A DNA stretch of 64,000 nt from JANXQG01 sp964615095 (lineage in GTDB: Bacteria > Planctomycetota > Planctomycetia > Pirellulales > Thermoguttaceae): contig CAZTPX010000032.1 in NCBI GenBank assembly GCA_964615095.1, positions 9,374 through 73,373 of the forward strand. Reading direction: 5' to 3'. Positions 35,260-43,926 of this stretch are shown here, in pieces. The translations under genes and the position numbers were made by a program. Each line of letters opens with the position of its first letter. Positions within the stretch are counted from its first letter, which is position 1. Under the pieces are notes generated by a model. The model was not told the origin of the DNA. It did no database searches and saw only the letters and a list, made by a program, of their open reading frames with translations.

Positions 35260-35496
35260 ATAACCGTTGAAGTACCTGATCCTGTCTACCGCGATTCTCA
35301 GGATTACGCCAAGCGGGTCGATCGGCCTGCCGCCGAGTTGGTCCGAGAGGCAATGGAAATGTATCGCGAACAGAAGATTGTGCCCAAGCGCATGAATGTC
35401 TTGGATATCCCCACCTTTTCTGTCGGGAAGATATTGAAGCCGCTGGGGCCGGACGACGACTTGCTGGGGGAAATGCTTGAGGGAACCATCGAGTGA
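35260..35496 (+). pseudogene. Ribbon-helix-helix-type antitoxin with lost start codon (ATA)
   Basis: A clear coding frame (TVEVPDPVYRDSQDYAKRV, then ELVREAMEMYREQ) runs to a TGA at 35494-35496, but it begins at ATA (35260-35262) where ATG is expected. AGGAG lies 5 bases upstream at 35251-35255. The protein looks like a short antitoxin. It overlaps a PIN-domain toxin fragment by 4 bases. The ATG-to-ATA change, if real, silences or weakens translation, consistent with decay of the pair. Confidence 0.55.
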
Positions 35497-35648
35497 GCGT
35501 AGGGATCGACACCTCGTGGCTCATCGAAGTGTTGCTTAGCTAGCACCCCGGGTATGCCGCTGCACGCGCCACGCTGAAGTGGCTTGTCGAGGCGGCGGCA
35601 CTTGGCAACTCCGCCTTTGGCATGTGCGAGAAGCGCGAACGCCGATGA
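35493..35648 (+). pseudogene. PIN-domain toxin fragment
   Basis: The frame from GTG at 35493 reads VSVGIDTSWLIEVLLS, the conserved PIN N-terminus with its catalytic Asp, then an in-frame TAG at 35541. It continues as HPGYAAARATLKWLVEAAAL to a TGA at 35646-35648. The remaining two thirds of a PIN nuclease (130 residues) are missing. With the preceding antitoxin it is a dead toxin-antitoxin module. Confidence 0.55.
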
Positions 35649-35677
35649 TGTTTGCTGCTTGAGCGGCCCGTAAAATC

Positions 35678-35992
35678 TCAATCAAACACGCCAGGTTTCT
35701 TCAAAAGTTTGCGCAGGGCTGGAATGACCTTGGGCGGTGCGTCGAGAGCCGCACAGAAGGCGTCCCAACGCTCCGGCGACAGCGAAAATTGCACCTGATC
35801 GGCAAGCACTTTCTGTGCGGCGCTCAAGGCATGCTCAACCATGAAATTGGTCAGCGTGGTTTGCTTGACCTGCGCCGCCCGGGCGATCAGGTCTTTCTGC
35901 GCAGGCCGCAAGCGAAGCAGGATCTTGCTTTCCTTAAGGGAATCTTTGGGGCGTGATTTGCTGTTCATGCGACAATTTTCTTCGAGCTGCAT
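35678..35992 (-). CDS. TacA/DUF1778-type antitoxin, orphan
   Basis: I start at the ATG at 35990-35992 (104 residues), which has a GGGGG-type ribosome site. The core matches DUF1778 antitoxins: LRLRPAQKDLIARAAQ, TTLTNFMVEHALSAAQ, and a C-terminal FSLSPERWDAFCAALD then PALRKLLKKPGVFD (toxin-binding tail). The family normally pairs with a GNAT toxin (TacT) encoded next. Here the downstream DNA holds only the PIN relic, so the antitoxin appears orphan and may act against a toxin elsewhere. Confidence 0.8.
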   Translation of the reverse strand: MQLEENCRMNSKSRPKDSLKESKILLRLRPAQKDLIARAAQVKQTTLTNFMVEHALSAAQKVLADQVQFSLSPERWDAFCAALDAPPKVIPALRKLLKKPGVFD

Positions 35993-36263
35993 GGACGTTC
36001 CCCCTATATCATACACTCCGGCCGTGCGGCGTGTTTAGACGAATTCTCTGAGGACCTCCGGAAGAAATGACGAAAATGCGGCGTTTTCCAGGGTGCCCCC
36101 GCTGATTTCTTCCGAACGCTAGAGGGACATCCGGCCTAACGGATACCGTCCTTCGGGGCATATCGCCAGGACCCGTGTTTTCGCCCCTCCCTCATTGCCG
36201 CTGCCCCCATTCCGGATTAAAATGTCACTTTTCATTTTGCCAGGCCGGGCCTCCAAAACGAAT

Positions 36264-37127
36264 ATGCTCAATCTCACCCCCAAACACCCCTACCTCATCG
36301 GCATCGATTCCGACGGTTGCGTTTTCGACACGATGGAGGTTAAGCACAAGGAGTGCTTTGCCCCCAACGTGATCAAGTACTATGGCCTTGCCGGCGTGAG
36401 CAAGTACGCCCGCGAGGCCTGCGACTTCGTCAATCTGTACTCGAAGAGCCGCGGGATCAACCGCTTTCCGGCCCTGATCGAAGAATTGGAGTGGACCGCC
36501 GCCCGCCCGGAAGTGCTCGCCCGGGGCGTGAAAATCGAGATCCCGAAGTCCGTTCGCGATTGGGTCGCCGCCGAGCCCAAGCCGGGCAATCCGTCGCTGG
36601 AAAAAGCTGCCAAGGAGACCGGCGACCCGCACCTGAAACATTTGCTGGAATGGTCCAAGGCGGTGAACCGCGCGGTCGAGGAGATCGTCCACAACGTGCC
36701 GCCGTTTCCCTATGTCCGGCCCTGCCTGGAGAAGATGGTCGCCCAGGCCGACATCCTGGTCGTCTCCGCCACGCCGCACGAGGCCTTGCAGCGGGAGTGG
36801 GACGAGCACGACTTGACCAAGTATGTCGTGGCCATCTGCGGCCAGGAAGTCGGCACGAAGAAGGAATGCCTGCAACCGTCCCAGCAGTATCCGCCCTGCC
36901 ACACGCTGATGATCGGCGACGCCCCCGGCGATCATAAGGCGGCCGTGGCCAACGGGGCACTCTTCTTTCCCATCAATCCGGGCGCGGAAGAAGCAAGCTG
37001 GAAGCGGTTGCTGGACGAGGGCTTGCAACGGTTCTTCGACGGCGCCTTTACGGGCAAGTATCAGGAGGAACTGCTGGCCGAGTTCGACCGCTACCTGCCG
37101 GAGTTGCCGCCGTGGAAAACCAAATGA
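36264..37127 (+). CDS. HAD-superfamily hydrolase
   Basis: The start at 36264 begins MLNLTPKHPYLIGIDSDG. The HAD motifs follow: DSDGCVFDTM (motif I, nucleophile Asp near residue 15), ILVVSATPHEAL (motif II with Ser/Thr), and LMIGDAPGDHKAAVANG (motif IV). A helical cap lies between. It is probably a phosphatase of a sugar phosphate or nucleotide. The cap length (about 150 residues) is larger than in the smallest members. It is the first gene of a unit with 6-phosphogluconate dehydrogenase and an SDR, so sugar-acid metabolism is a fair guess. Confidence 0.8.
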   Translation: MLNLTPKHPYLIGIDSDGCVFDTMEVKHKECFAPNVIKYYGLAGVSKYAREACDFVNLYSKSRGINRFPALIEELEWTAARPEVLARGVKIEIPKSVRDWVAAEPKPGNPSLEKAAKETGDPHLKHLLEWSKAVNRAVEEIVHNVPPFPYVRPCLEKMVAQADILVVSATPHEALQREWDEHDLTKYVVAICGQEVGTKKECLQPSQQYPPCHTLMIGDAPGDHKAAVANGALFFPINPGAEEASWKRLLDEGLQRFFDGAFTGKYQEELLAEFDRYLPELPPWKTK

Positions 37128-37150
37128 CGAATGACGAATGACGAATGACG
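37123..37150. repeat. Four tandem AATGACG heptamers
   Basis: Four perfect copies of AATGACG (37123-37150) include the stop codon of the HAD gene and lie directly before the ribosome site of the next gene. The array sets the spacing between stop and start and could vary by slippage. Confidence 0.8.
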
Positions 37151-37162
37151 AAGGAGTCAACG

Positions 37163-38605
37163 ATGCCCGAGAAGTGTGATTTTGGCCTTATCGGCCTCGC
37201 CGTGATGGGCGAGAACCTGGCCCTGAACATCGAGAGCCGCGGCTACTCGGTGGCCGTGTTCAACCGTACCGTGAGCAAGGTCGACGACTTCATCAACGGC
37301 CGTGCCCAAGGCAAACGCTTCCGCGGCTGCCATAGCCTGGAGGAACTGGTCGGAAGCCTGGCCGCGCCGCGCAAGGTGATGCTCATGGTCAAGGCCGGCC
37401 CGGCGGTCGACGAGTTCATCGAGCACCTCATTCCGCTGCTCTCGCCCGGCGACGTGATCATCGACGGCGGCAACACGTATTTTCACGACACCGAGCGCCG
37501 CACGCAGTATGTCGAATCGAAGGGCCTGCTGTACATCGGCACCGGTGTCTCCGGCGGCGAGGAAGGCGCGCTGAAGGGGCCCAGCATCATGCCCGGCGGC
37601 AGCGAAAAGGCCTGGCTGCTCATCAAGCCGGTCTTCCAGGCGATTTCGGCCAAAGTGGGGCCGACCCAGGACATTCCCTGCTGCGAATGGGTCGGCCCGC
37701 GCGGCGCTGGGCATTACGTGAAAATGGTCCATAACGGCATCGAATACGGCGACATGCAGTTGATCTGCGAGGCCTACTGGATCCTCAAAAATGCCCTCGG
37801 CCTGACGAACGATGAACTATACCGGGTCTTCAACGAGTGGAACCGCGGCGACCTGGACAGTTACCTGATCGAGATCACCCGCGACATCTTCAGCGTGACC
37901 GACAGCGAAACGGGCGGGCACCTGGTCGATACCATCATGGACACGGCCGGTGCCAAGGGCACGGGCAAGTGGATGAGCCAACTGGCCCTCGACCTGGGCG
38001 TGCCCAGCACGCTGGTAACCGAGGCCGTTTATGCCCGCTGCCTCTCGGCCCTGCGCGAGGCCCGACTCCGTGCCGCCAAGAAGCTGATCGGGCCGTCGGG
38101 CAAATACGAGGGCGACCGCGGCCAGTTCATCGAGCAGGTCCGCCAGGCGTTGTATGCATCGAAGATTGTGAGCTACGCGCAGGGCTACGTGCAGATGCAG
38201 GCCGCGGCCGTCGAGTATAAGTGGCCACTGGCCTTCGGCTCGATCGCCTTGCTCTGGCGCGGCGGCTGCATCATCCGCGCGGTCTTTTTGCAGCGCATCA
38301 AGGACGCTTTCGACGCCGATCCCAAGCTGGAGAACCTGCTCTTGGCGCCGTACTTCCAGGATGCCACGGCCAAGGCCCAAGAGGCCTGGCGTAACGTGGT
38401 GGCCACGGCCGTGCGGCTGGGCATTCCCACGCCCGCCTTTTCGGCCGCCTTGGCCTATTACGACGGTTACCGCAGCGCCCGGCTGCCGGCCAATTTACTG
38501 CAGGCCCAGCGCGACTATTTCGGCGCGCACACCTATCAGCGGATCGACCGCCCCGGCGTGTTCCACAGCGATTGGCTGCGGCTGAGGAAGGAATCGAAGC
38601 CATGA
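37163..38605 (+). CDS. gnd: 6-phosphogluconate dehydrogenase, decarboxylating
   Basis: The ATG at 37163 has AAGGAG nearby. The 480-residue enzyme has the NADP fold GLAVMGENLALN, the motif MPGGSEKAW after SGGEEGALKGPSIM, and the catalytic HYVKMVHNGIEYGDMQ (Lys, with the nearby Asn, Glu and His). The C-terminal helical domain ends with HTYQRIDRPGVFH. It oxidises 6-phosphogluconate to ribulose 5-phosphate and CO2 in the pentose-phosphate pathway. Its stop overlaps the next ATG (ATGA), indicating one operon with the SDR. Confidence 0.95.
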   Translation: MPEKCDFGLIGLAVMGENLALNIESRGYSVAVFNRTVSKVDDFINGRAQGKRFRGCHSLEELVGSLAAPRKVMLMVKAGPAVDEFIEHLIPLLSPGDVIIDGGNTYFHDTERRTQYVESKGLLYIGTGVSGGEEGALKGPSIMPGGSEKAWLLIKPVFQAISAKVGPTQDIPCCEWVGPRGAGHYVKMVHNGIEYGDMQLICEAYWILKNALGLTNDELYRVFNEWNRGDLDSYLIEITRDIFSVTDSETGGHLVDTIMDTAGAKGTGKWMSQLALDLGVPSTLVTEAVYARCLSALREARLRAAKKLIGPSGKYEGDRGQFIEQVRQALYASKIVSYAQGYVQMQAAAVEYKWPLAFGSIALLWRGGCIIRAVFLQRIKDAFDADPKLENLLLAPYFQDATAKAQEAWRNVVATAVRLGIPTPAFSAALAYYDGYRSARLPANLLQAQRDYFGAHTYQRIDRPGVFHSDWLRLRKESKP

Positions 38606-39384
38606 CCGATGAATTCTTGCACGAATTGTTTTCCATCGAGGGCCAGACGGCCGTCGTCATCGGCGGGGCCGGCGTGTTGGGCTTCGCCCTGGCCAAAGGG
38701 CTCGGCTCGGCGGGCGCCCACGTGATCATCGCCGACCTGAAAGACGATGCCTGCCAAGCCCGCGTGGCCGAACTCCAGCAGTGCGGTATCAAGGCCGGCT
38801 CATGTACGGTCGACGTCACCCAGCGTGCATCGATCGAAAACCTGCTGGCCTCGACCCTACTGCAGACGGGGCGGGCCGACATCCTCGTCAACTGTGCCGG
38901 CGTGAACGTCGGCAACAAGTTCCTGGAAGCGACCGACGCCGACTGGGACCGTATCATGGCGATCAACCTTCGCGCGGTCTTCCAGGGCTGCCAGGTCTTC
39001 GGCGGCCACATGGTCAAGGCGGGCGGCGGGGCAATCGTCAATATCGGCAGCGTGACCTCGCACCTGCCGCTCTCGAAGGTGTTTGCCTATTCGGCATCCA
39101 AAGCCGGCGTGCTCAACCTGACGCGGAATGTGGCCCAGGAGTTCGGTCCCTTGGGCGTGCGGGTCAACGCCATCTGCCCCGGATTCTTCCCCGCCGAGCA
39201 GAACCGCAAGCTCTTGGACCAGGAGCGGACGGATAACATTATGCGTGGCACGCCCATGAAGCGTTACGGCGAGCCGGAGGAGTTGATCGGCGCGCTGCTG
39301 CTGCTGGTCGCCCCCCAGGCCGGAAAGTTCATCACCGGCACGCACGTCAACGTCGACGGGGGGTTCACGGCGGCGTGGTTTTGA
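38602..39384 (+). CDS. SDR-family oxidoreductase, gluconate 5-dehydrogenase-like
   Basis: The start ATG at 38602 overlaps the gnd stop. The 260-residue classical SDR has the nucleotide-binding loop GGAGVLGFALAKGLG, NCAGVNVGNKF (NNAG-type), the catalytic Ser in NIGSVTSHLPL, and the YSASK pair (Tyr and Lys). It ends with VNVDGGFTAAW. Operon with gnd suggests a sugar acid such as gluconate or ketogluconate as substrate. SDR specificity cannot be read reliably, so a 3-ketoacid or mannonate role is also possible. Confidence 0.85.
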   Translation: MTDEFLHELFSIEGQTAVVIGGAGVLGFALAKGLGSAGAHVIIADLKDDACQARVAELQQCGIKAGSCTVDVTQRASIENLLASTLLQTGRADILVNCAGVNVGNKFLEATDADWDRIMAINLRAVFQGCQVFGGHMVKAGGGAIVNIGSVTSHLPLSKVFAYSASKAGVLNLTRNVAQEFGPLGVRVNAICPGFFPAEQNRKLLDQERTDNIMRGTPMKRYGEPEELIGALLLLVAPQAGKFITGTHVNVDGGFTAAWF

Positions 39385-39507
39385 AAGAAGATCGCGCTCT
39401 GTGTGCCTTGCGCTTAAAGAGAAGCGAGACAGGTCGATCACAGAGAGCACGGCGATCATCGGTGGTCATGGTGGAACTCGCTGCGTTCGGCCGGAAAACG
39501 ACCCGAT

Positions 39508-40635
39508 ATGGAACCGCAATCGCGACAGCTTGAGCCGTTGGCCGTCTCTTCGGTTGCCGATGAGACGAACGACGAACAAGCCAATCCCACCGTCTTCTTG
39601 CGCTGTGCCTGGGTTCTCGCGGGCGTGATCTTGCCGCTGATATGCTTTGCCATCAGCTACCCGAACCAGCCGATATGGCAATCGGGCGAGGTAGAGGATT
39701 ATGCGGCGTTGTTGATGTCCCACGAGGCGTCGCTGCCGCTTTATCCGCTCTTGGTTGGCAGTATGATCGGCTTGGCCTTTCTGGCCGTGCAGCCCGCACG
39801 TTTCGCCAAGAATGGCTGGGTTCGCCTGGGGATCTTCAGTGGCGTCGTTCTCGCGGTCGAGTACTGGTTTGTCTTTCAAGCGGCCATGGGCGATATGGTA
39901 GGTATGTGGTTTGCCAAGCTCTTCGCGGCCCTTTTCCTCTCGGCGCTCGCAATCGCTGTGCCGTATAGTGGGGGTCGCGTGATCATATTCGGCATCAGCC
40001 GGCTTTCACCGACATTCAAGGTTGTCGCAGTAGCCGTGCTGGGCATCATCCTGCTGATGAGCTTTCCTTATGCCGCAATCCTTTCCCTTTTCTGCTCGAC
40101 CCCCTGGGCCTTGGCGGCCTACGGATCAGCCGCGGTATGGCTGATTCGACGACGGAAACCCCCATATCTGCGCTACACGCTCGCGCAACTTCTCACGGCA
40201 GTCACTCTGTTAGCGGTCAATTTCGCGGCTTGGCGAACCGCCTTCCAACTCGTGCTGGTGAAGTACGCGAGTCTTCCGCCTCAGCCGCCGTCTTCCGATT
40301 GTTACGTTTGCAGTGCAGCAGCGAGGGGACATCGCTGGATCGTTCGTAGTGCGACGCGTCTGGGCGATGACGGCACGGCCTACATTGCCAACGACCAGTT
40401 GCGCACGCTAAAGGCGTTTGAACTGTTGATCGTCGCCGTATCGCCTGCACTGCATCGGGCGATGCGCCGGATATACGACCGGGTCGGGCCGCCCTTGGCT
40501 GCGGCTCTCGCGAACCCGCTTGCGGCAGACGTGGCCTATTTTGCCCTCAAACCGCTGGAATGGCTGGCGCGTGGCGTCTTGCGCCTCGTGCTGGGCAGGC
40601 ATGCGGCATTGATCGACCGGCTCTATCGCGTATGA
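39508..40635 (+). CDS. DUF6688-like membrane protein
   Basis: This 375-residue protein has about six hydrophobic segments between residues 30 and 230 (for example LAGVILPLICFAI and VVAVAVLGIILLMSFPY). A soluble C-terminus follows containing CYVCSAAARGHRWIV and NDQLRTLKAFELLI. The latter pair of motifs resembles the DUF6688 family, named from memory. The Cys pair and RGH may form a metal or redox site. No role is known. It stands alone between the SDR operon and dus. Confidence 0.6.
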   Translation: MEPQSRQLEPLAVSSVADETNDEQANPTVFLRCAWVLAGVILPLICFAISYPNQPIWQSGEVEDYAALLMSHEASLPLYPLLVGSMIGLAFLAVQPARFAKNGWVRLGIFSGVVLAVEYWFVFQAAMGDMVGMWFAKLFAALFLSALAIAVPYSGGRVIIFGISRLSPTFKVVAVAVLGIILLMSFPYAAILSLFCSTPWALAAYGSAAVWLIRRRKPPYLRYTLAQLLTAVTLLAVNFAAWRTAFQLVLVKYASLPPQPPSSDCYVCSAAARGHRWIVRSATRLGDDGTAYIANDQLRTLKAFELLIVAVSPALHRAMRRIYDRVGPPLAAALANPLAADVAYFALKPLEWLARGVLRLVLGRHAALIDRLYRV

Positions 40636-40671
40636 TTTCCAATATCCATATTTCTTGCGATCACAAACGGC

Positions 40672-41769
40672 ATGGCGAACTGGGACCGAGACAATAAAGA
40701 AGTCACTGCCGACCGGGGCAGCCCCGCGATCCCGGCTTCCTCATCGGCATCCCCCTTCATCCTTCCGCCTTTGTTTTCCGCCCGGCCGTTCCGCATCGGC
40801 AACGTGGCCATCGATTTCCCCGTTGTTCAGGCGGCGTTGAGTGGCTACAGCGACTGGCCGATGCGGGTGATTGCCCGGCGCCTGGGGGCGGGCTACACGT
40901 TGGGCGAAGTGCTCCTCGACCGCTTCATCGTGCAGGTCAGCACCGGCTCGAAGGCCCAGCGGTACATCCGCACGACCAACGAAGAGCACCCCGTGGGCGC
41001 GCAACTGATGGGGGCCGAACCGGAAGACTTTCCGCCTGCCGCGCTCAAGCTGGCGGAGGCCGGTTTCGACGTGATCGACCTGAATTTCGGCTGCCCGGTG
41101 AAGAAAGTCCTGGGCCGCTGCCGCGGCGGTTTTCTCTTGAGCACGCCGGAGGCCGCTTTGGAAATCGTCAAACGGGTCCGCGATGTCTTGCCGCCGCACA
41201 TCCCGCTGACGGTGAAGATGCGGCGCGGCCTGGACGACAGCCAGGAGAGCCGCGACAACTTCTTCACAATCTTCGACGGCGCCTTTCAACTCGGCGCCGC
41301 CGCGATCACCGTTCACGGCCGCACGGTGCGGCAGCGCTATAAAGGCCCGAGCGATTGGAACTTCGTGCGGGAAGTCAAGCAGCATGCCGGCCCGCGGATC
41401 GTATTGGGCAGTGGCGACCTGTTCACCGCCGAAGACTGTTTGCGGATGCTGGTCGAAACGGGCGTCGATGGCGTGACGGCCGCGCGCGGCGCGATCGGCA
41501 ACCCCTGGATCTTCCGCCAGGCGCGGGCCTTGGCCGCCGGCCAATCGCCCGAGCATCCCAGCTTGGCCGAGCAGCGCGAGGTCATGTTGGAGCATTATCG
41601 ACTGGCCGAGGTCACGTATGGCTACACGCGGACCTGCGCCCACATGCGGAAGTTCGGCATTCTCGGCGCGCGGATGCACGCACAGGCCAAGACCGTTCGC
41701 GAGGCCTTTGTCGCCGTGAAAACCCGCGATCAATGGCATGCGGTAGTGGAGCAGTGGTATCATGGGTAG
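40672..41769 (+). CDS. dus: tRNA-dihydrouridine synthase
   Basis: This 365-residue protein carries the DUS TIM-barrel motifs: LSGYSDWPMR near the start, VGAQLMGAEPEDF, FDVIDLNFGCPVKKV (catalytic Cys; the usual NxGCP), LTVKMRRG, TVHGRTVRQ and GVTAARGAIGNPWIF. It uses FMN and NADPH to reduce uridines in the D loop of tRNA. An N-terminal tail of about 40 residues precedes the barrel, so a later start is possible. Subgroup is DusB-like by sequence pattern, not proven. Confidence 0.93.
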   Translation: MANWDRDNKEVTADRGSPAIPASSSASPFILPPLFSARPFRIGNVAIDFPVVQAALSGYSDWPMRVIARRLGAGYTLGEVLLDRFIVQVSTGSKAQRYIRTTNEEHPVGAQLMGAEPEDFPPAALKLAEAGFDVIDLNFGCPVKKVLGRCRGGFLLSTPEAALEIVKRVRDVLPPHIPLTVKMRRGLDDSQESRDNFFTIFDGAFQLGAAAITVHGRTVRQRYKGPSDWNFVREVKQHAGPRIVLGSGDLFTAEDCLRMLVETGVDGVTAARGAIGNPWIFRQARALAAGQSPEHPSLAEQREVMLEHYRLAEVTYGYTRTCAHMRKFGILGARMHAQAKTVREAFVAVKTRDQWHAVVEQWYHG

Positions 41770-41793
41770 GCTTTTCCGAACTAACGTAAACTT

Positions 41794-42054
41794 GTGAACC
41801 AGAACTGTTACGTTATTGGTGAACATGCTGCTGAACGACTCGAAGAGCGCGGTATAATGGAATGGCAAGCCGTAGAGGGCTTGAAGGATAGCGAACTGAT
41901 CAAAGAAAGACCTGATGCAGAACCGAATCCGGTTATTGAGGTTAGCGAATTGCTTCCTGACGGCACCGAATTCAAAGCTGTTTGGTCGCATCTCGGTCGG
42001 GCGAATGTTGCGAAACTGGTTGCCGTTCATTTTTTGACACTTGAATGCCTATGA
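41794..42054 (+). CDS. DUF4258-like protein, candidate toxin
   Basis: This 86-residue protein starts at GTG and reads like the DUF4258 (RelE-superfamily-like) pattern: HAAERLEERGI, then ELLPDGTEFKAVW and VAKLVAVHFL. The overlapping downstream gene (10 bases) encodes a small acidic-tailed protein. The order toxin then antitoxin, with overlap, suits a type II toxin-antitoxin pair. It is not proven that either half is active. Confidence 0.6.
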   Translation: MNQNCYVIGEHAAERLEERGIMEWQAVEGLKDSELIKERPDAEPNPVIEVSELLPDGTEFKAVWSHLGRANVAKLVAVHFLTLECL

Positions 42055-42278
42055 GAATCGAAGGAAAGCGGCTGAAACGCACGCGACTCATCCAGAAGGG
42101 ACGTTATGTGATTTCCCTTGAGGTCGAAATGGTCGTGCCGACGGAGGACGACAGCGAGCCTTGCTATGAACCAGAGGCGGTGGAACTGCTGCGCGAAGTC
42201 GCCGAGCGTGCCGAGCGAGGCGATATTGAGTGGTTGCAGCGTCACGGCAAGGTTTTTGAACTGGTCGATTCGCCTTGA
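42045..42278 (+). CDS. Partner of the DUF4258-like protein, candidate antitoxin
   Basis: This 77-residue protein has a basic, strand-like N-terminus (RIEGKRLKRTRLIQKGRYVI) and an acidic helical C-terminus (ELLREVAERAERGD). This is a common antitoxin layout, with DNA binding first and toxin binding second. It overlaps the upstream gene by 10 bases. Family not recognised. Confidence 0.55.
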   Translation: MPMRIEGKRLKRTRLIQKGRYVISLEVEMVVPTEDDSEPCYEPEAVELLREVAERAERGDIEWLQRHGKVFELVDSP

Positions 42279-42315
42279 TCCGTCAACGGTTAAACAAACT
42301 ACGGGATCAATATTC

Positions 42316-42746
42316 GTGCCGTGGAAGATAGCGATTCTTGAAGACGATTGCCGACGGGTCCGTGCAATGCAGGCATGTTTGCAGCGGCTCTTTCCTTTGT
42401 ATTATGTGTGTTCGACGGCGCCCCTGAAATGATACGGTGGCTGGATCGCAATCTTTCCGAGACAATCTTGATTTGTCTCGATCACGATCTCGGCGCGAAC
42501 CGCATTCTCGATGGCAATCTGGAAGATCCGGGTACCGGCCGCGATGTTGCCGATTACTTGTCCGAAGAGGAACCATGTTGTCCGGTGTTGATCCATAGCT
42601 CAAACGCCATGGCCGCTCCGGGAATAACGATGGTTTTGGAAGATGCCGGTTGGATCTGTTCGCGACTCGCACCGTACAATGACTTGGATTGGGTCCAAGA
42701 GGCTTGGATTCCTGAACTGAAGCGATATCTGGAATGGAAGTGGTAG
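42316..42746 (+). pseudogene. cREC-like receiver-domain protein with frameshift
   Basis: From GTG at 42316 the frame reads KIAILEDDCRRVRAMQ, the acidic pair of a receiver domain. It continues to LFPLYYV, then shifts at a (TG)3 run (42405-42410). The second frame reads FDGAPEMIRWL, CLDHDLG (phospho-acceptor region), DPGTGRDVADYL and ending in AWIPELKRYLEW. Removing one TG restores one continuous gene of about 142 residues. The whole resembles a cyclic-phosphate processing receiver (cREC). Either a slippage mutation or programmed frameshifting is possible. Confidence 0.6.
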
Positions 42747-42777
42747 AGACCTGCGTCATTGCAGTACCACGCGTAAT

Positions 42778-42800
42778 GGTCCATTCCGGCAGAATGGACC
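42778..42800. terminator. Hairpin between convergent genes (family A type)
   Basis: GGTCCATTC and GAATGGACC are perfect arms around CGGCA, followed by TACTTTA. It separates two converging genes and so may terminate both. The core TTCCGGCAGAA and the trailing GGACCTACTT match the right end of the 53557 and 61672 repeat elements. Confidence 0.55.
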
Positions 42801-43855
42801 TACTTTAGTTCTTCCGGCGTTTGCTCGCAGTCGTACCTTTCCAGCGCCCATGCACACGCTTCGCGCACGGCCGGGTCCGCATCGTGAAGTCCTTCGACCA
42901 ACGCGGGCAGCGATTCCTTATGCGGTTGGTTGCCCAAGGCATAGGCCGCCTGGCAAAGCAGACCTCGCCGCTTGGCACGCAAAACCGGGCTCCCGCGGAA
43001 TCGCCGACGAAAGGCCGTATCGTCCAGACGCAATAGTTCGGCCAAGTCGACGGGATTCGAATTGGCACGCGGCTGAAAGGCCAGTTCGGCTGTGGGTTGC
43101 GGTCGGCGATTGAACGGGCAGACGTCCTGGCAGATGTCGCAGCCAAAGATCCGCTGGCCGATCGACCCGCGCTGCTCGGGCGGTATCGGCTCGCGAAGCT
43201 CGATGGTCAAATAGGAGATGCACCGCCGCGCATCCAGACGATACGGCTCGACAATCGCGCCGGTCGGGCAGGCATCGATGCATGCCCGACACGTGCCGCA
43301 GTGCCCGGTCGCCATCGGTTCTTCGTAGACAAGCGTCTCGCTAGTGAGCAACACGGCTAGGAAGAACCAACTCCCCAACCGCTGGTTCAGGAGCAGCGTG
43401 TTTTTGCCCACCCAGCCCAGGCCGGCCAACTCGGCAAACTCGCGTTCCAGAAGCGGCGCGGTGTCAACCGCGCCGCGAACCGCCGCCCCAGGCGTCAACT
43501 GGCGATGAAAATCGGCCAGCGCATACAGCCGCTGACGGATCACGTCGTGGTAATCGGTCCCCCAGGCATATCGCGCGATCATGCCCTGACCGGGGGCTGG
43601 CTCGACAGGTTCGGCCGTGCGATAGGCCGTCGCCAGAATCAGTAGGCTGCGGGCACCGTCCAGGACGTGCTGGGGATGCTCATAGGCGGTGGCCCGGCGA
43701 GGAATGTACTCCATCTGTCCCGCAAAACCGTCGCCGAGCCACTGGTGCAAGGCCCCTAGCCGGGGTGGTGCGATGGCCGCCGTGGCCCCGGCCAGATCAA
43801 AGCCCAGCCGCTGGGACTCGGCCTTCAACCGACTGGTCAGGTCTTCAGGGCTCAT
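42800..43855 (-). CDS. queG: Epoxyqueuosine reductase
   Basis: The ATG at 43853-43855 gives 351 residues; a longer frame exists but is not needed. The protein has the QueG layout: an N-terminal corrinoid-binding region, VGKNTLLLNQRLGSWFFLAVLLT, two 4Fe-4S clusters (HCGTCRACIDACPTGAI and CDICQDVCPFN), and a HEAT-like C-terminus (LVEGLHDADPAVREACAWAL). It reduces epoxyqueuosine to queuosine in the tRNA wobble position using cobalamin. It is monocistronic by context. Confidence 0.93.
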   Translation of the reverse strand: MSPEDLTSRLKAESQRLGFDLAGATAAIAPPRLGALHQWLGDGFAGQMEYIPRRATAYEHPQHVLDGARSLLILATAYRTAEPVEPAPGQGMIARYAWGTDYHDVIRQRLYALADFHRQLTPGAAVRGAVDTAPLLEREFAELAGLGWVGKNTLLLNQRLGSWFFLAVLLTSETLVYEEPMATGHCGTCRACIDACPTGAIVEPYRLDARRCISYLTIELREPIPPEQRGSIGQRIFGCDICQDVCPFNRRPQPTAELAFQPRANSNPVDLAELLRLDDTAFRRRFRGSPVLRAKRRGLLCQAAYALGNQPHKESLPALVEGLHDADPAVREACAWALERYDCEQTPEELK

Positions 43856-43926
43856 GGCGAAGCTTTCGCAGGCAATCAGACTGGTGTACAATCAAGAAAG
43901 TATAAGTGTCTCTTGTGAGAGAAACC

